Positions 1-10,500 of a stretch of DNA of 44,075 nt are shown here, one piece after another. The position numbers and the translations under genes are program-made. The stretch lies in NCBI RefSeq assembly GCF_000003605.2, contig NW_003124894.1, positions 607,677 through 651,751 on the forward strand, given 5' to 3'. This DNA comes from Saccoglossus kowalevskii. Taxonomy: Eukaryota > Hemichordata > Enteropneusta > Harrimaniidae. The notes beneath the pieces were generated by a model. That model did not search any database. It saw only the letters and a list, made by a program, of their open reading frames with translations, and was not told the DNA's origin. How positions within the stretch are numbered: position 1 is the first letter of the stretch; the number at the start of each line of letters is the position of its first letter.

Positions 1-626
1 TGAACAATATGCATAGTATCAATGCAATGGGACTTGCTGTTTTCAACAAGAATTCAAAAATATCATTTTTCACCATGAATGATTGTGGTTTTTAACAAGA
101 AGAAAATACCACTTTTTACCAAAAATGACAAAAATATTCACCAAAATTAGAGAATTAAAGATATCATTACAAAATGAATAAATCTGAGAGAGGTCCACAT
201 GTAGTACCTATATATGTAATATCAAAGCAATTGGACTTGCGGTTTTTAACAAGAAGTCGAAAATATCACTTTTTACCAAAAATGACAAAAATATTCACCA
301 AAATTAGAGAATTAAAGATATTATTACAAAGTGAACAAATCTGAGAGAGGTACACATGTAGTACATATATATGTAATATCAAAGCAATTGGACTTGCGGT
401 TTTTAACAAGAAGTCGAAAATATCACTTTTTACCAAAAACGACAAAAATATTCACTAAAATTAGAGAAGTGAAGATATCAACATGAAACGAACAAACCTA
501 AGAAAGGTCTACCCAAGGTACATATACACCAAGTATCAAAGCATTCAGGCTTGTAGTTTTCAAGAAGAAGTCGAAAAAGTAAAACATTGACACGGACGAC
601 GACGACGGACAATCACTCATATGATA
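1..626. repeat. Tandem repeat block, unit about 157 bp, at least three copies plus a decayed one
   Basis: The same body recurs in order: a 'gcaatkggacttg' start, a 'ggtttttaacaagaag' segment, 'tatcactttttaccaaaaa', 'gacaaaaatattcacc', 'aaattagagaa', then 'ctgagagaggt.cacatgtag'. The segment 'ggtttttaac' occurs near 87, 241 and 398, giving spacings of about 154 and 157 bp. A fourth, more diverged copy runs from about 530 ('gtatcaaagcattcaggctt') into a 'gacggacgacgacgacggac' stretch at about 590-610. No coding potential is seen. The array probably continues past the left edge and lies in the last intron, or downstream, of the minus-strand IQUB gene. I do not recognise the family. Confidence 0.85.
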
Positions 627-660
627 AGCTCCGCTCGACAAAGTCGACAGCGAAGCTAAA
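627..660 (+). repeat. Hairpin tail of the left repeat element
   Basis: An imperfect inverted repeat pairs AGCTCCGCT at 627-635 with AGCGAAGCT at 649-657, with an inner GAC/GTC pair. It is followed directly by CTAAA. It ends the element that carries the GACGAC-rich stretch. A similar hairpin plus CTAAA occurs at 39584-39617 and a related hairpin at 43209-43245. Confidence 0.6.
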
Positions 661-783
661 AAAGTCATTAAGACACATAAATTGCCTGCTTTACCGGTAC
701 TACAATAAAGAATGGTGAAAACAGTTGAGATGCGCAAATCCCAAATATGTACAGAGAACAATATAGACTATGCAACAACAAAC

Positions 784-3700
784 CTGCAGGAGGAAAGCAA
801 TCCTGGAGTCGTCTCCAAAATTTTCTTCTGACTTGCGTACATTCTTGAGCAAATATCGATAATGAGAATAATCCTGGCGGGTTCGACCATCATTATCTAA
901 TTTAGTACACTGTCTACATTTACCAACAACTCTGGCATTCGATGACAAAGAGAAGTCTGTTGACGGCAAGTATTGGTTACAGCTTGAACAGAAATAGATA
1001 TTTTTACGCAAGGTGGCAGGATCTTGTGGCACCTGTAAAAGCAAACACAAATATCATTCAAATATCACTTTGGCATACAAACTTCAACACAAGTTACAAT
1101 GACATCATTGACTATTATAGTCAGACTTGAATTTACTGGTAATTTGAGAGTAAGAACGCTTTGATACTACTATTATTATCCTCACGATGAGAACATTTGA
1201 TAAGGCGACAGACATAAGCATATTTACCTTGAGCAATCTAGCAGCTTCAGCATTGAATGTTGGAGTTTTAATGTATTGCAGAAACAAGGTAGAGATTCTT
1301 TTACGAAGCCCTTCCAAATTGGATTCTTTTACACCTCTCATTAGCAAATCTGCTTCTCTATCAATTAACTCAATAATTTCTTGTGTTAGCTTACAGTCAT
1401 GTTCCTATAGGAAGAATAGACAAATTGGATGAAGACACTTTGGTAATGAAATACGACTACCATAAATTTGTGCTGAATACTACTGCATATACCGTATTTG
1501 CAACATATTACAATAAAAGCTGTAAGCTGTCAATAATATACATGTATAGAGAACAATCTGTGAGACTGACAATAGTCGAGAAATAATATGAAGAAATCTG
1601 TAATGTTCTCACCTTAACTGTATGTTTAAGTGTCAATAAAACATCTAGCCGTTCATCCTGAGTTAAATATTTCATATTAATACTACTATGAATATCTTTC
1701 AGCTCTCTGGCTCTGATCGTGAATGCTGTGTCCATCTCAGTCGTCTTGCCATCATAGGCTTTCCACTTCTTTGGTGACGCACACTGTGGACAAATAAAAG
1801 TAGCCATTTTTAAAAACATACCACATTTGACAGAGATTTCTTATAATGGAGCACCATCTTAGAAAATGCTTTTAAATTGCTGTTATCCCTGTACTCATTG
1901 TACAGTGAATCCTAGAGTAATATAAGATCTGATACTAGTAGTTGAAAACATACTTTGTCTAAGAATCGCTCTATTCTCTTCTGTTTATTTTCTGTATCTG
2001 CCTGGATTTTATGTCGACCAATAGCAGCAATTAGTTGAGTTTCTTGATCTAATAAGTGACATAAGGCAGCTTTCCTTTGAGCACCAGTCATCGTTGAGTT
2101 GATTACCTCCAATTCTTCTTGACGCCATTCTAAATACAAACAGACAGCATATTTTCATGAGCTTTACACTGACAAAGTTTATTGTCTAGATTTAGGACAA
2201 TAATAATTTGTACTCGTCTTTAATAGTTGCTCATTTACATTGGCAGCTTTTTGAAAATTACTATTTTCAACTATTAACTGCTTTGTCAGGACATTAATGT
2301 AGTACATGCAAGCCAATATTACACATATATGTACATGTAGCAGCATTTTTACAGCCCACAATAGACGAAAAAATACTACAAACGTAGGTACAAAAAAAAA
2401 ATGAGAGACTGCAAAGTTACACTTACTTTCTAATGCATGATATAAAAGATCAAAATCTTCTTTTGACTTAGGATTCATCCTCCTCTCAAATTCCTTCTTG
2501 ATTCTATCTTCTTTTTCTTTAATTTTGCGAATTTCCTCTTCACGTTCCCACTGCAGCCTCTCTGCAAGATCCTTTCTCATAATTTCAACAGTTCGCTTGG
2601 CTTTCCACCTCCTGAAGTAGCATTGTAGAAGTATAATCTGTAGGAAGATTTAACCCAAGGATGAATTGGTTTGGTTTGACAGCAGTAGTGATGACACGTT
2701 TGACTGTATTAACTTCTAAAATGTAATGTTTCCCCAGGATACAAGCAGTGAGGTACCATGCTGGCCTGACACCACCATATTTCAGAGTGGTTAGTGTGTT
2801 TCAATGAGTACTTGTAAAACAATTAATTATTCCCTGTTTTTTTTTTTATTAAGCAGATATTTAACATGTGCAAATTAAAAACCCAGTGAATATTCAAATT
2901 TAACAATAGAAAAAAACAGTAAATTTAAAACCAAGCAAATATCAAAGAAACATCAAATTCACTACAATAAAACCCAGTGAATAATTCTCCTTTTGCATGA
3001 TATGTACATTAATTACCCAGTATTAACATTTCTGCAAATTAACAACAAGTGGTTTAAATTTCTGGGGAAGGCACTGATTATATTGTAGGCTCAGTAAAAG
3101 CTCAATTCAGCAACACTAAATCTATTTATCCCGATGTACTGTATTTAGTAAAAAGAGTTAAATAAATTTTTGCTGAAAGCAAAAATAATGCATTCAACAT
3201 TTCAGTTTGTATTTATTTATTATTTTTTTCGTAGGCTTCATTAGAACTCTCTAGCACTGTAGAACAAATAATACTCAATAAATACTACTCACTTTTTTAA
3301 CTATCATGGCAAGGTGTTCATCAGCAGTTGTGTATTTCCCAGGTACCACCAAGATATCAGACATATTAGTGACAAAAACTCCAATACCGGTCATCTGTGT
3401 TGATGTATCTGTCATTGTCTGTTGTCGCTGTTGGCTTTCTTTCACAGTCTGTGTGTCTCGGCAAAATTTTTCTATTCCATTATCAGGTCGTATTTTAGGC
3501 CTTGTTTGTGCAGATGCATGGTGGTACTCTAAAGCTGTAAGTCTATGTCTATAGCCACCAAGGTAGGGTTTTCGTCTTCTAGCCCGTTCTATCTCAACTA
3601 CAACGTCTTCTACGCTACCATCATCTGTCAACATGAACATACAATGAAAACAAGTAAGCAAAAAAGCGTGCAAATGACAATTGTTAATTCACCACGTGAC

Positions 3701-5939
3701 AGATTGAGGGGAATAGTATGTCTTTTGATGAAAATAAAATTGCAAAATTAGTTGCATCATTGATTTCAAAAACACTTACAATAAAGAAGCGGAAATTGTC
3801 ACAAAAAATATGCACATTTTATTACAATCCCAAAAGAAGGGGTTGGGTGCTTAGCCAAGCATGGGCAATAATTCAGACGAGTACATATACTTTTCAAAAA
3901 AAATTTCTTCTATAAAATATAAATCTTACTATTAGAAAAAAAAACATGGTGACATGGTACAACTCTGTCCATCTATGTGCAAAAATCACACAGTATCACA
4001 ATTTCTAACCATTTGACAAAGACACAGCAAATCAAAAATCAACATGTCTTCTCATTACTTATTTATAGACATGAAGCTGACAGGATGGACCACATTATAA
4101 CTCCCTGTTACTACAGTAACTACAAATAACTAAAATTAATCATAGAAATAATTCTATCAGACACTGCAGGATGTTCATGCATAAAGTGGAGCCATTATAA
4201 TATGTATTATTTTACTGACCTTTTTGGACTCTGACAGTGATAACATCTGGCATGACATACTCAGGTTTTGGCCTCAATGGTTTTAGTGGGGTATTGAGTG
4301 GATCTGCTGATGTGATTTCTAACTGCACAGTGGCATTTGGGCCAACTCCTAGTTCACCTAGTGTGGTATCATTACCCATAGATTTACCATCATACATCAA
4401 TACCAATACATCAACTGGCATTTTTAACTCAACAGAGAAGTGTTCTTTCAACTGTTCAACACGTTGTCCAAGACCACAGGCAAGGGTTGTAACTTGTCCA
4501 CTAGGCATCAGAACAAATTTGACTGAAATAAAAAGAAGATATTTATTTATTTATTTAATTCTCAAACAACCCGACTCCCAGAAGATATTTATTTACAGTA
4601 ACTTACTGTGTATAGCTACAGATTGGAAAATTGGATTTGGAATTTGAACTAAAATTTGAATTCTTAGAACGATCATTAGAGGGGCTCCCTACTCTATCAA
4701 TGAATACAATAAAGGTGATTAACATACTCTATTTTTATGATAATGTAAATTAGCACAGGTGATGTGTTTTTAAGGAGAACAATTGGGTGACCTAAAAAAA
4801 AAGTTCAAGCAGTTCATAATGCAGTTGATTCTGATAGGCTAATACAATATAATTAAAACACCTTGTTTCTAGTTACCAATTTTGGTAGTACAATGTTCTT
4901 ATTCTAATCCAGTAAGTGATTTTAATAAGCCCTGCTTCAGGAAGAGGGTCATGCACTCAATTATGAGGACTGTAGTGAAGGAAATGATATGTATTGTATG
5001 AAAGGGACAGCATTGTATCCTACCTGTAGCTGTAGCATCAACAAGTTCTTTTGGTGGTGGCGAAGCTGCATGGGGGTCAGTTTCATGTTTCTCGTTAGTT
5101 TCTTCAGTTTCAGCAGCCACATTTTCAGTTGTTGGCTTTTCATTTTCAGGTAATTTCTCTAAATTGCTACTTTCCTTTGGTTCAACAACCACTTCCATTG
5201 GAGGCACAGACTCTTCAGCTTGTTTGTCACCAGCATCGTCCTTTGGTTCTTTGGGTGCATCTTTTTCTTCCTTCTCACCAGCAGGCTGTACCTCATTTTC
5301 AGCAGTTCCCCCTTCTTTTGTTTCAATCACACCATCTTTACCTGCTTCTTTGTCTTCCTCACCTTCGTCAGCTGTTTCAGGCTTCTGTGACTCAGTATCT
5401 TGTTCATTTTTTTCTTCCACAGGCTTCTCAGTTGTTGCTTCCCCACTTTCTTCCTTTTTCTCTCCTTCATCTTTTTCATTTTCTTCTTTCTTAGCATCGT
5501 CACCACCATCATCTTTTCCAGCTGCCTCTTCTGTCTCATCTTCACCGACTTTTTCAGCATTATCCTCTTTAGCTTCATCAGTTGTTTCCTCAGCTTTAGT
5601 TTCTTCTTTCTCCTCTCCTGTTATCTCTGCTTCATCTTTCTGCTCTTCCATTTTCTCTGTTTCATTTTTCTGCTCTTCTACATTCTCTTTTTCTTCAGTC
5701 TGTTCCTCTATATTTTCTTTTTCTCCATCTGTTTCCCTTTTAGCATCGCTGTCATTATTTTCTGGCTCAGCTGGTTTTTCCTCTTCTGTAATTTCTGTCT
5801 GTTGTGCCTCAGCTTGTTCATCCTTACTTACTCCAGCGTTTGCAGGTGTTTCAGCAGACTCCTCGACGATTTCTTCGCCAGGGACCGTAGCTTCTTGTTC
5901 TGTAGGCTCCTCTTCCAGGGGCTTTTCTTCGTCCGCCAT
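784..5939 (-). CDS. IQUB: IQUB, IQ motif and ubiquitin-like domain-containing protein (3' end outside window)
   Basis: IQUB is a conserved ciliary protein tied to radial spokes. Eight coding exons, in transcript order: 5939-5024, 4522-4220, 3624-3293, 2637-2427, 2129-1954, 1783-1613, 1404-1228 and 1032-784. All have GT-AG borders with matching phases and encode 845 residues. Residues 1 to about 300 are an acidic Glu/Lys/Asp-rich region. A ubiquitin-like fold follows (about 307-376). Next comes a conserved linker with a [18 protein letters not shown] signature, an IQ motif (518-532, [15 protein letters not shown]) and a charged helix (about 535-580). The C-terminal half is helical and ends in a CxxC/CxxC finger (777, 780, 801, 804). 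The last exon has a good donor (CAG|GTTTGT), so about 130 family-typical C-terminal residues lie off the left edge. The start is the first ATG of a 346-codon reading frame. Identification by recalled family sequence is confident. Confidence 0.93.
2427..2637 (-). CDS. IQUB: IQUB coding exon 4: IQ motif and charged helix
   Basis: The acceptor CTTCCTACAG precedes ATT ATA CTT CTA CAA. The encoded segment [15 protein letters not shown] fits the IQ consensus (hydrophobic-Q-xxx-(R)-xxxx-R/K), implying calmodulin or a calmodulin-like light chain as partner. A Glu/Arg/Lys-rich helix follows ([20 protein letters not shown]) and then [10 protein letters not shown]. The donor is GAAA|GTAAGT. The exon borders here cut off spurious frame extension into the intron. 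Confidence 0.9.
2638..3292. other. IQUB intron with copies of an 'AACCCAGTGAAT' repeat
   Basis: No coding exon is seen. The motif AAACCCAGTGAATA occurs twice as direct copies near 2880 and 2969. It matches the inverted-repeat ends of a MITE-like element in the dynein gene at 34867-35075. The rest is AT-rich sequence with homopolymer T runs. Confidence 0.6.
3625..4219. other. IQUB intron, nothing recognised
   Basis: AT-rich intron sequence between the exons ending at 4220 and starting at 3624. I see no conserved reading frame, RNA gene or clear repeat in it. Confidence 0.5.
4220..4522 (-). CDS. IQUB: IQUB coding exon 2: ubiquitin-like domain
   Basis: The translation begins [20 protein letters not shown]. 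It shows the beta-grasp pattern: strand, turn, strand, helix ([18 protein letters not shown]), VLMYDGKSM, a TLGELGV helix, then TVQLEI. The fold is ubiquitin-like, but there is no C-terminal GlyGly, so conjugation is not expected. The exon is entered in phase 1 after TTTCAG and leaves at AAAAAG|GTCAGT. Confidence 0.9.
4523..5023. other. IQUB intron with a short (TTTA)n run
   Basis: This intron separates the acidic N-terminal exon from the ubiquitin-like exon. It contains a short ATTT/TTTA microsatellite near 4540-4557 and otherwise AT-rich unique-looking sequence. Confidence 0.5.
5024..5939 (-). CDS. IQUB: IQUB coding exon 1: acidic low-complexity N-terminus
   Basis: This exon encodes about 305 residues beginning [12 protein letters not shown]. 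It is dominated by Glu, Lys, Asp, Thr and Ala in short imperfect repeats such as EEQ(K/T)(N/D)E and GEKEE. It is predicted disordered and much longer than the corresponding stretch I recall for human IQUB. It ends in phase 1 at ACAG|GTAGG. Because of the skewed composition, the opposite strand also has long open frames rich in Ser or Phe; these look like by-products. Confidence 0.88.
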
Positions 5940-6530
5940 AACTACTTTTCTATCAAAATAGAAACGTAATGTAAAGGAATCGCTAAATCACACGAGGTAA
6001 TAAACAATTGAAGACAATTTGCCAGTAAAGTTCACACAAAGTCAATATCTTACAGCAAAGTTCAAGGTTTGCTCGGTTAGTTAGAACTGTTTCGGCGCAA
6101 TGTTTTTTTGTAAATAAATGATAGCAAACCAATAAAACCTTGCAGAAAGCAGCAATGACATTGTACGACAGAACCCAAAAATATTACATTATTTCAGCAT
6201 CGAGTTCCAAATAGTGTTTGTCGTCGGTTAAAATAATGGTCGAGTCCCCAGTTCACTTCGCCATGAAACAACAGCGCCAATCAACATGGCACAACAATCA
6301 ATCCCGTCGCTGAACGATTGAGAGAACATTGGCCTCAATCGCTGACACAAATTTGACATTTACTGTCTAAAAACACTATCTTGTTACTGTACAGGGTGAA
6401 GTATGTTGTATTTACACCTACCTTGAAGACTAATTTTATAAAGTCATCCACAAAAATCGCAAACCGGCAGATTTTAACGTTTTGGCACACATTCGTTCAT
6501 AGCCACGGAAACACCACTGTTTATGAGCCC
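5940..6530 (-). other. IQUB 5' UTR: short segment beside the ATG plus an upstream noncoding exon (inferred)
   Basis: On the minus strand an acceptor (CTATTTTGATAG) lies ten bases before the ATG, giving UTR 5949-5940. A good donor, TTCAAG|GTAGGTG, lies at 6422/6421, so an untranslated first exon probably runs from about 6500-6530 down to 6422. The transcription start is inferred, not seen. The intron between (5950-6421) holds nothing else recognised. Confidence 0.5.
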
Positions 6531-6542
6531 GTTCTGTTTGTG

Positions 6543-6550
6543 TGACGTCA
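6543..6550. promoter_or_regulatory. CRE (TGACGTCA)
   Basis: A perfect palindromic 8-mer matching the CREB/ATF consensus, located in the divergent promoter close to the inferred IQUB start. One 8-mer can occur by chance. Confidence 0.4.
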
Positions 6551-6729
6551 GGTTTCTAAGGCGAGCTTACCAACCCTAGTATATAACAACCACTGTCATT
6601 GGTTGATCGTTGAACAGGGACCATAATAGACCAATCATTTACCACGATACATGCAGCGATGGAAGTAACAAGCGCCCTCCAAAGGTACTGCCGATTTGTA
6701 TCTTCGGATACTCTCGGTAGTAATCGCCG

Positions 6730-6743
6730 ATCGCCATAACAAC
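6730..6743 (+). promoter_or_regulatory. RFX X-box-like site
   Basis: ATCGCCATAACAAC aligns without gaps to the X-box GYNRCC-AT-RGNAAC at 12 of 14 positions. Mismatches are the first base and the G of the second half-site. RFX factors bind such sites in promoters of ciliary genes, and both flanking genes are axonemal, so the location is apt. Confidence 0.45.
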
Positions 6744-7557
6744 AAATCGCAAAGTGTACGGAGGTTAGTGTGAGCTTTAAAATTCTAAAAGACAGTTTAC
6801 ATAACAGAAAAAATGATTATGTGCGTACAAGTTTGGTAGCACATATATATATTGTACCAAAGTTTAGCTGTCATTAGTTGAAACAAAGTGAGCAGCTGAA
6901 GGTAAGCAAACTAAATGTGTTGTTTATGCTGTTTACCTATCATGAAGGCAGCCATTTTGGTCGTAACTTGAGCTCGCTCGAGAAGTAACACTCGGTACTG
7001 TACTTTGGAAGAAAACTATACTATTCCTTGTCATTTTGTGCTCCGGTCTCAAAATGAGCTGCCATTTTGTCACTAGTTGGTGCGCAAAACATTTGCTCTG
7101 TTCTTTTATATCACTTCAGAATTTAATTTCAATATTGGCCGGAGAGCTACGTACCTCGGCTGTTGAACAGCTGAACTAACTGTGGATTCGATCGAGTCAC
7201 TGAGCTGACTGTGAACTTCAGTGACATGTAGCATGTACCGATCATTTTTCAGAGAAGAGTGTATAGTACTCAGTTAAAGGTTTTAAATACAATTGAAATA
7301 TGTATAGTTTATTAAATTAAAATGATAAGTTTGTTTTACTGTGTACATTTTGCTCATACCCTGTCATATACAATCCTGTTTTTTGGGAAACAGATTGAAT
7401 TTTGCATTTGTAATTTTTTAGTACTTACACATTTATGTAAGGATAAAAATTAAGTTTTTAATTCCAAAATATTTTACACATACAGTACATTTATATACAA
7501 TGCTACATTTTATTTAATTACTAGTAAGAAATCAAGTATTTTATTAACTTTTTTCAG

Positions 7558-10500
7558 ATGGCGTCTTCAAGCTCACCACTGAACCGTTCTCGGAATGGAC
7601 CACTGACAAGAGACAGTTTGGGACGAAGTAGTCCAACCACAAATGGCATTCATTTGCCACCGATCACATCAGGGTCCACTTCTGCTAACTCATCAAATGT
7701 TTTCGTCCCAAGTAAATTAATGACCTACAGGCGAGCCAACGAGATGCAAATGCTACTCACGGGTATAATGAATGAAAAAGCTTCAAAAAGTTATGAAGAT
7801 ACTGTTGATTATAACCAGAGGCAACCAAAGAAGCCTCCTGCCCCGGAGTACCCAAAAGCTGTAAGTTTTCATGCATTGCTTGTTGCTTTTGAACAGCCTT
7901 TAAATTATATTTTATAAACTTTTTGGGTTAGAAGTTTTTTTGGAGCCTTTGACGTGTCAAGTAATATGTGTAGCTGTGTATACAGTAACAAATGTTAAAG
8001 CTTCGCAAAATATCTGTATCACAAATTCCTTGTCAATAGCTAAATATCACCGGACAGTTCGGTGGATTTGTTGGTAATTGAGTTTTCAGCATCCTAGGGC
8101 ATCAGCATCATAAAGTCACCAAATCACATGCAAGATTTTCTGTTTGACGATTGAAAATGGTCTATACATGTATTACAAAATCAATACTTGATGTAAAGCT
8201 GTTTTTCCCGTAAGGTTTATCTTAGTCTATGCCAGACTCGTTTTTTTCCTGTATTCCAATTAGATCCTTCCATTTTGATTTTTTATTCACCCTACTGCTT
8301 TGTTTGAGCAAAGTTTGAACATAAACATTGTGTACTTGTAGGTTGATTGTGTGTAGCGTGCACCTAAGGCAGAATTTGAACAGCAACCATTACCAAATTC
8401 ATTCTTAGTGAAGACTATAAAAAACTCTAGGTTTTGATCAGTAAAATGCAAACATTGTAACTTTTATTTCTGATTTTTGGCCAAGTTGCACATAAGTGAA
8501 AAGACTTCTAAATAAGTCTTGTCGACAATACAATTTTAATATCAAAACATTTTTATAGTGTGGAATTATTAATTTTCACAAATATTTTATTTGACAATTT
8601 TAGATGTACTGGTAATGCAACTTTTTCAAGTTTTTAAATATTCACTTATGCTCAAAAAAAATATATAGCATCTAAAGAATGTATTGCAGCTCTTTTATGC
8701 TGACTAAATATCTGTAACTCTCAAGTACACAAATTAACATGAACCCAGCCATCAAGCTATTATGAACAGAGCTTAAACTCTTGCATACAAAGTGGCAAAA
8801 AGAGAACATTTAATTGAAGATCTAATCCATTGTTGCTTGTTCACAAGATTAGTATATTTGTAACTTACCAGGGTTTTAACTTAACATTTATATAAATTCA
8901 TAGCTAGTATTGCATTCACAATACATACAATTTTTGTTTCGTATGTGTGATTTATTTGTTCTCACTAAATCATTTTTATTTTTATTTTACCTTTAATTTC
9001 TAACACTGTGACTGTTAACCCGACTACCTATTAACTACAATATTAATAAAGATGATGAGCAAAGACAGACGAATCAGAGTGAGTAGTATTTTCACTTTTC
9101 GTTTTTAAAGTTGTTGTTCATGTAATATATAACTGTTCATGGTTTTTATGTTTATTTGTGCACTTTTGTTTCACTGTATTTGCTTGTAAACTAAGAGGAG
9201 CCCTTGTAACTGAGATGTTTACTAGTATTATTCAACTACTAGGCCTGGAAATTGCCTCAGAGATGCTCCATCAATATGCAAATGACTAAACTTGCATCAT
9301 AGCCTCAAATCATAACATTGCTGTATTTGAAAAGTATCTCAAAAAAAAAAATGAGCATAGACACACCTCTGAAAATATATGTTCTACGAATAGAGCATAA
9401 TAAAGGATATAATATCTCAAATTAAACAAAACTATTTGATAATGATCAGTCCAAAAATTAAATTTTTAATTTGGGTATTTGAAATGCAATACTCAAGTCA
9501 TGTTGATTAATTTTATCTACTACCATAGATGAATTACATGTTCATGAAACAATGTGTGGAAAGTGGACCAGTGGTGGAAATGGAACAACATTGGTTTGAA
9601 TCAATAATGACTATGGTGCCAGACAAATTGAAACATTCTGCAGCTGTGAAAGATTACATAGAGGAACTGTTTGACGAGATACGAGAGGATTATGAAATTA
9701 GCATGAGGAAATCCATGGGTGAGTTATAAAACAGAATAAAAAATAATATGTATGGTAATAAATTATATAATGTTAAAACCATTAATTTTCACTCATTATT
9801 TGGATATACATGTATTGTTGATACAATGTATTAACTTTTAAATTCAAGAATTTTTCAGCGAATCTGTGAGTTCTGTTGTAATCATGTGTTCTATTGTTTT
9901 TTTTACCTATCTGGGAAGTTATTTTTATTTTGATGTTCGTGCATGATGTTGTGTATACCCCTTTGTACATTTTTATAATATTGGTGAAAGTACAAAATTA
10001 AATTTCAGCAAATTAACTCTTTCTCAGCTAATACCCCTATTTCCCCAAGATGAAAAAGTTATGCTTTCTGAGCTTGTGACAATGCAAGATCATCTCTTTA
10101 ATATACAGTAACAATGTTTAACTTACCAGTTGAACAAATTGTGTTTTTTAATTAGTATTTAATTGTAGAATGAGTAATTACATATATATGTAAAGTGTGT
10201 GACAAATCCTAACACATAAATTAGTTTTGTCATTTTTTTTTATTAATTAGCTTGCCTTGTCTCTATGTAAACATTCTTGTTTTTGTAAGCTATCCTCACA
10301 CACACTCGTACAGTTAAAACGACATTGTCGCTTCTGCTTTGTAGTTCAACATGTCTTATTGAAACCTGAGGTGAGAGGTTTAGAAGATGATACTTTTGGA
10401 TCACTACCAGAAGAACCAAGGTAAAGTACCAGTACGATTGTGCGATATTGTGTTACATGATACATGAGATGGTGTCATTATTCTACGCTCATTTGTCAAA

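Larger units (their letters stand above)
6530..6901. promoter_or_regulatory. Head-to-head promoter region shared by IQUB and the dynein gene
   Basis: The two divergent genes have opposed 5' UTR donors at 6422 (minus) and 6901 (plus, CTGAAG|GTAAGC), leaving under 480 bp for both starts. Elements seen: a palindromic CRE TGACGTCA at 6543-6550, TATATAA at 6580-6586, ATTGG at 6598-6602 and CCAAT at 6631-6635 on opposite strands, and an X-box-like site at 6730-6743. The region has more CG dinucleotides than the flanking introns. Shared control of two axonemal genes is inferred. Confidence 0.65.

Noticed and set aside
1783-1903. Upstream Met ([11 protein letters not shown]) as part of IQUB exon 6
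   Set aside because: The conserved protein resumes at CASPKKW and a TTTGTCCACAG acceptor lies exactly there; the upstream residues are intron.
5164-5969. Long plus-strand open frames (265 aa Ser-rich and 189 aa Phe-rich) opposite the IQUB first exon
   Set aside because: They mirror the Glu/Lys-rich codons of IQUB exon 1, have no recognisable domain, and the minus-strand frame has a proper start, a donor and a conserved continuation.
6499-6512. GTTTCCGTGGCTAT (minus strand) as a second X-box
   Set aside because: The second half-site matches the consensus poorly; the site at 6730-6743 is clearly better.
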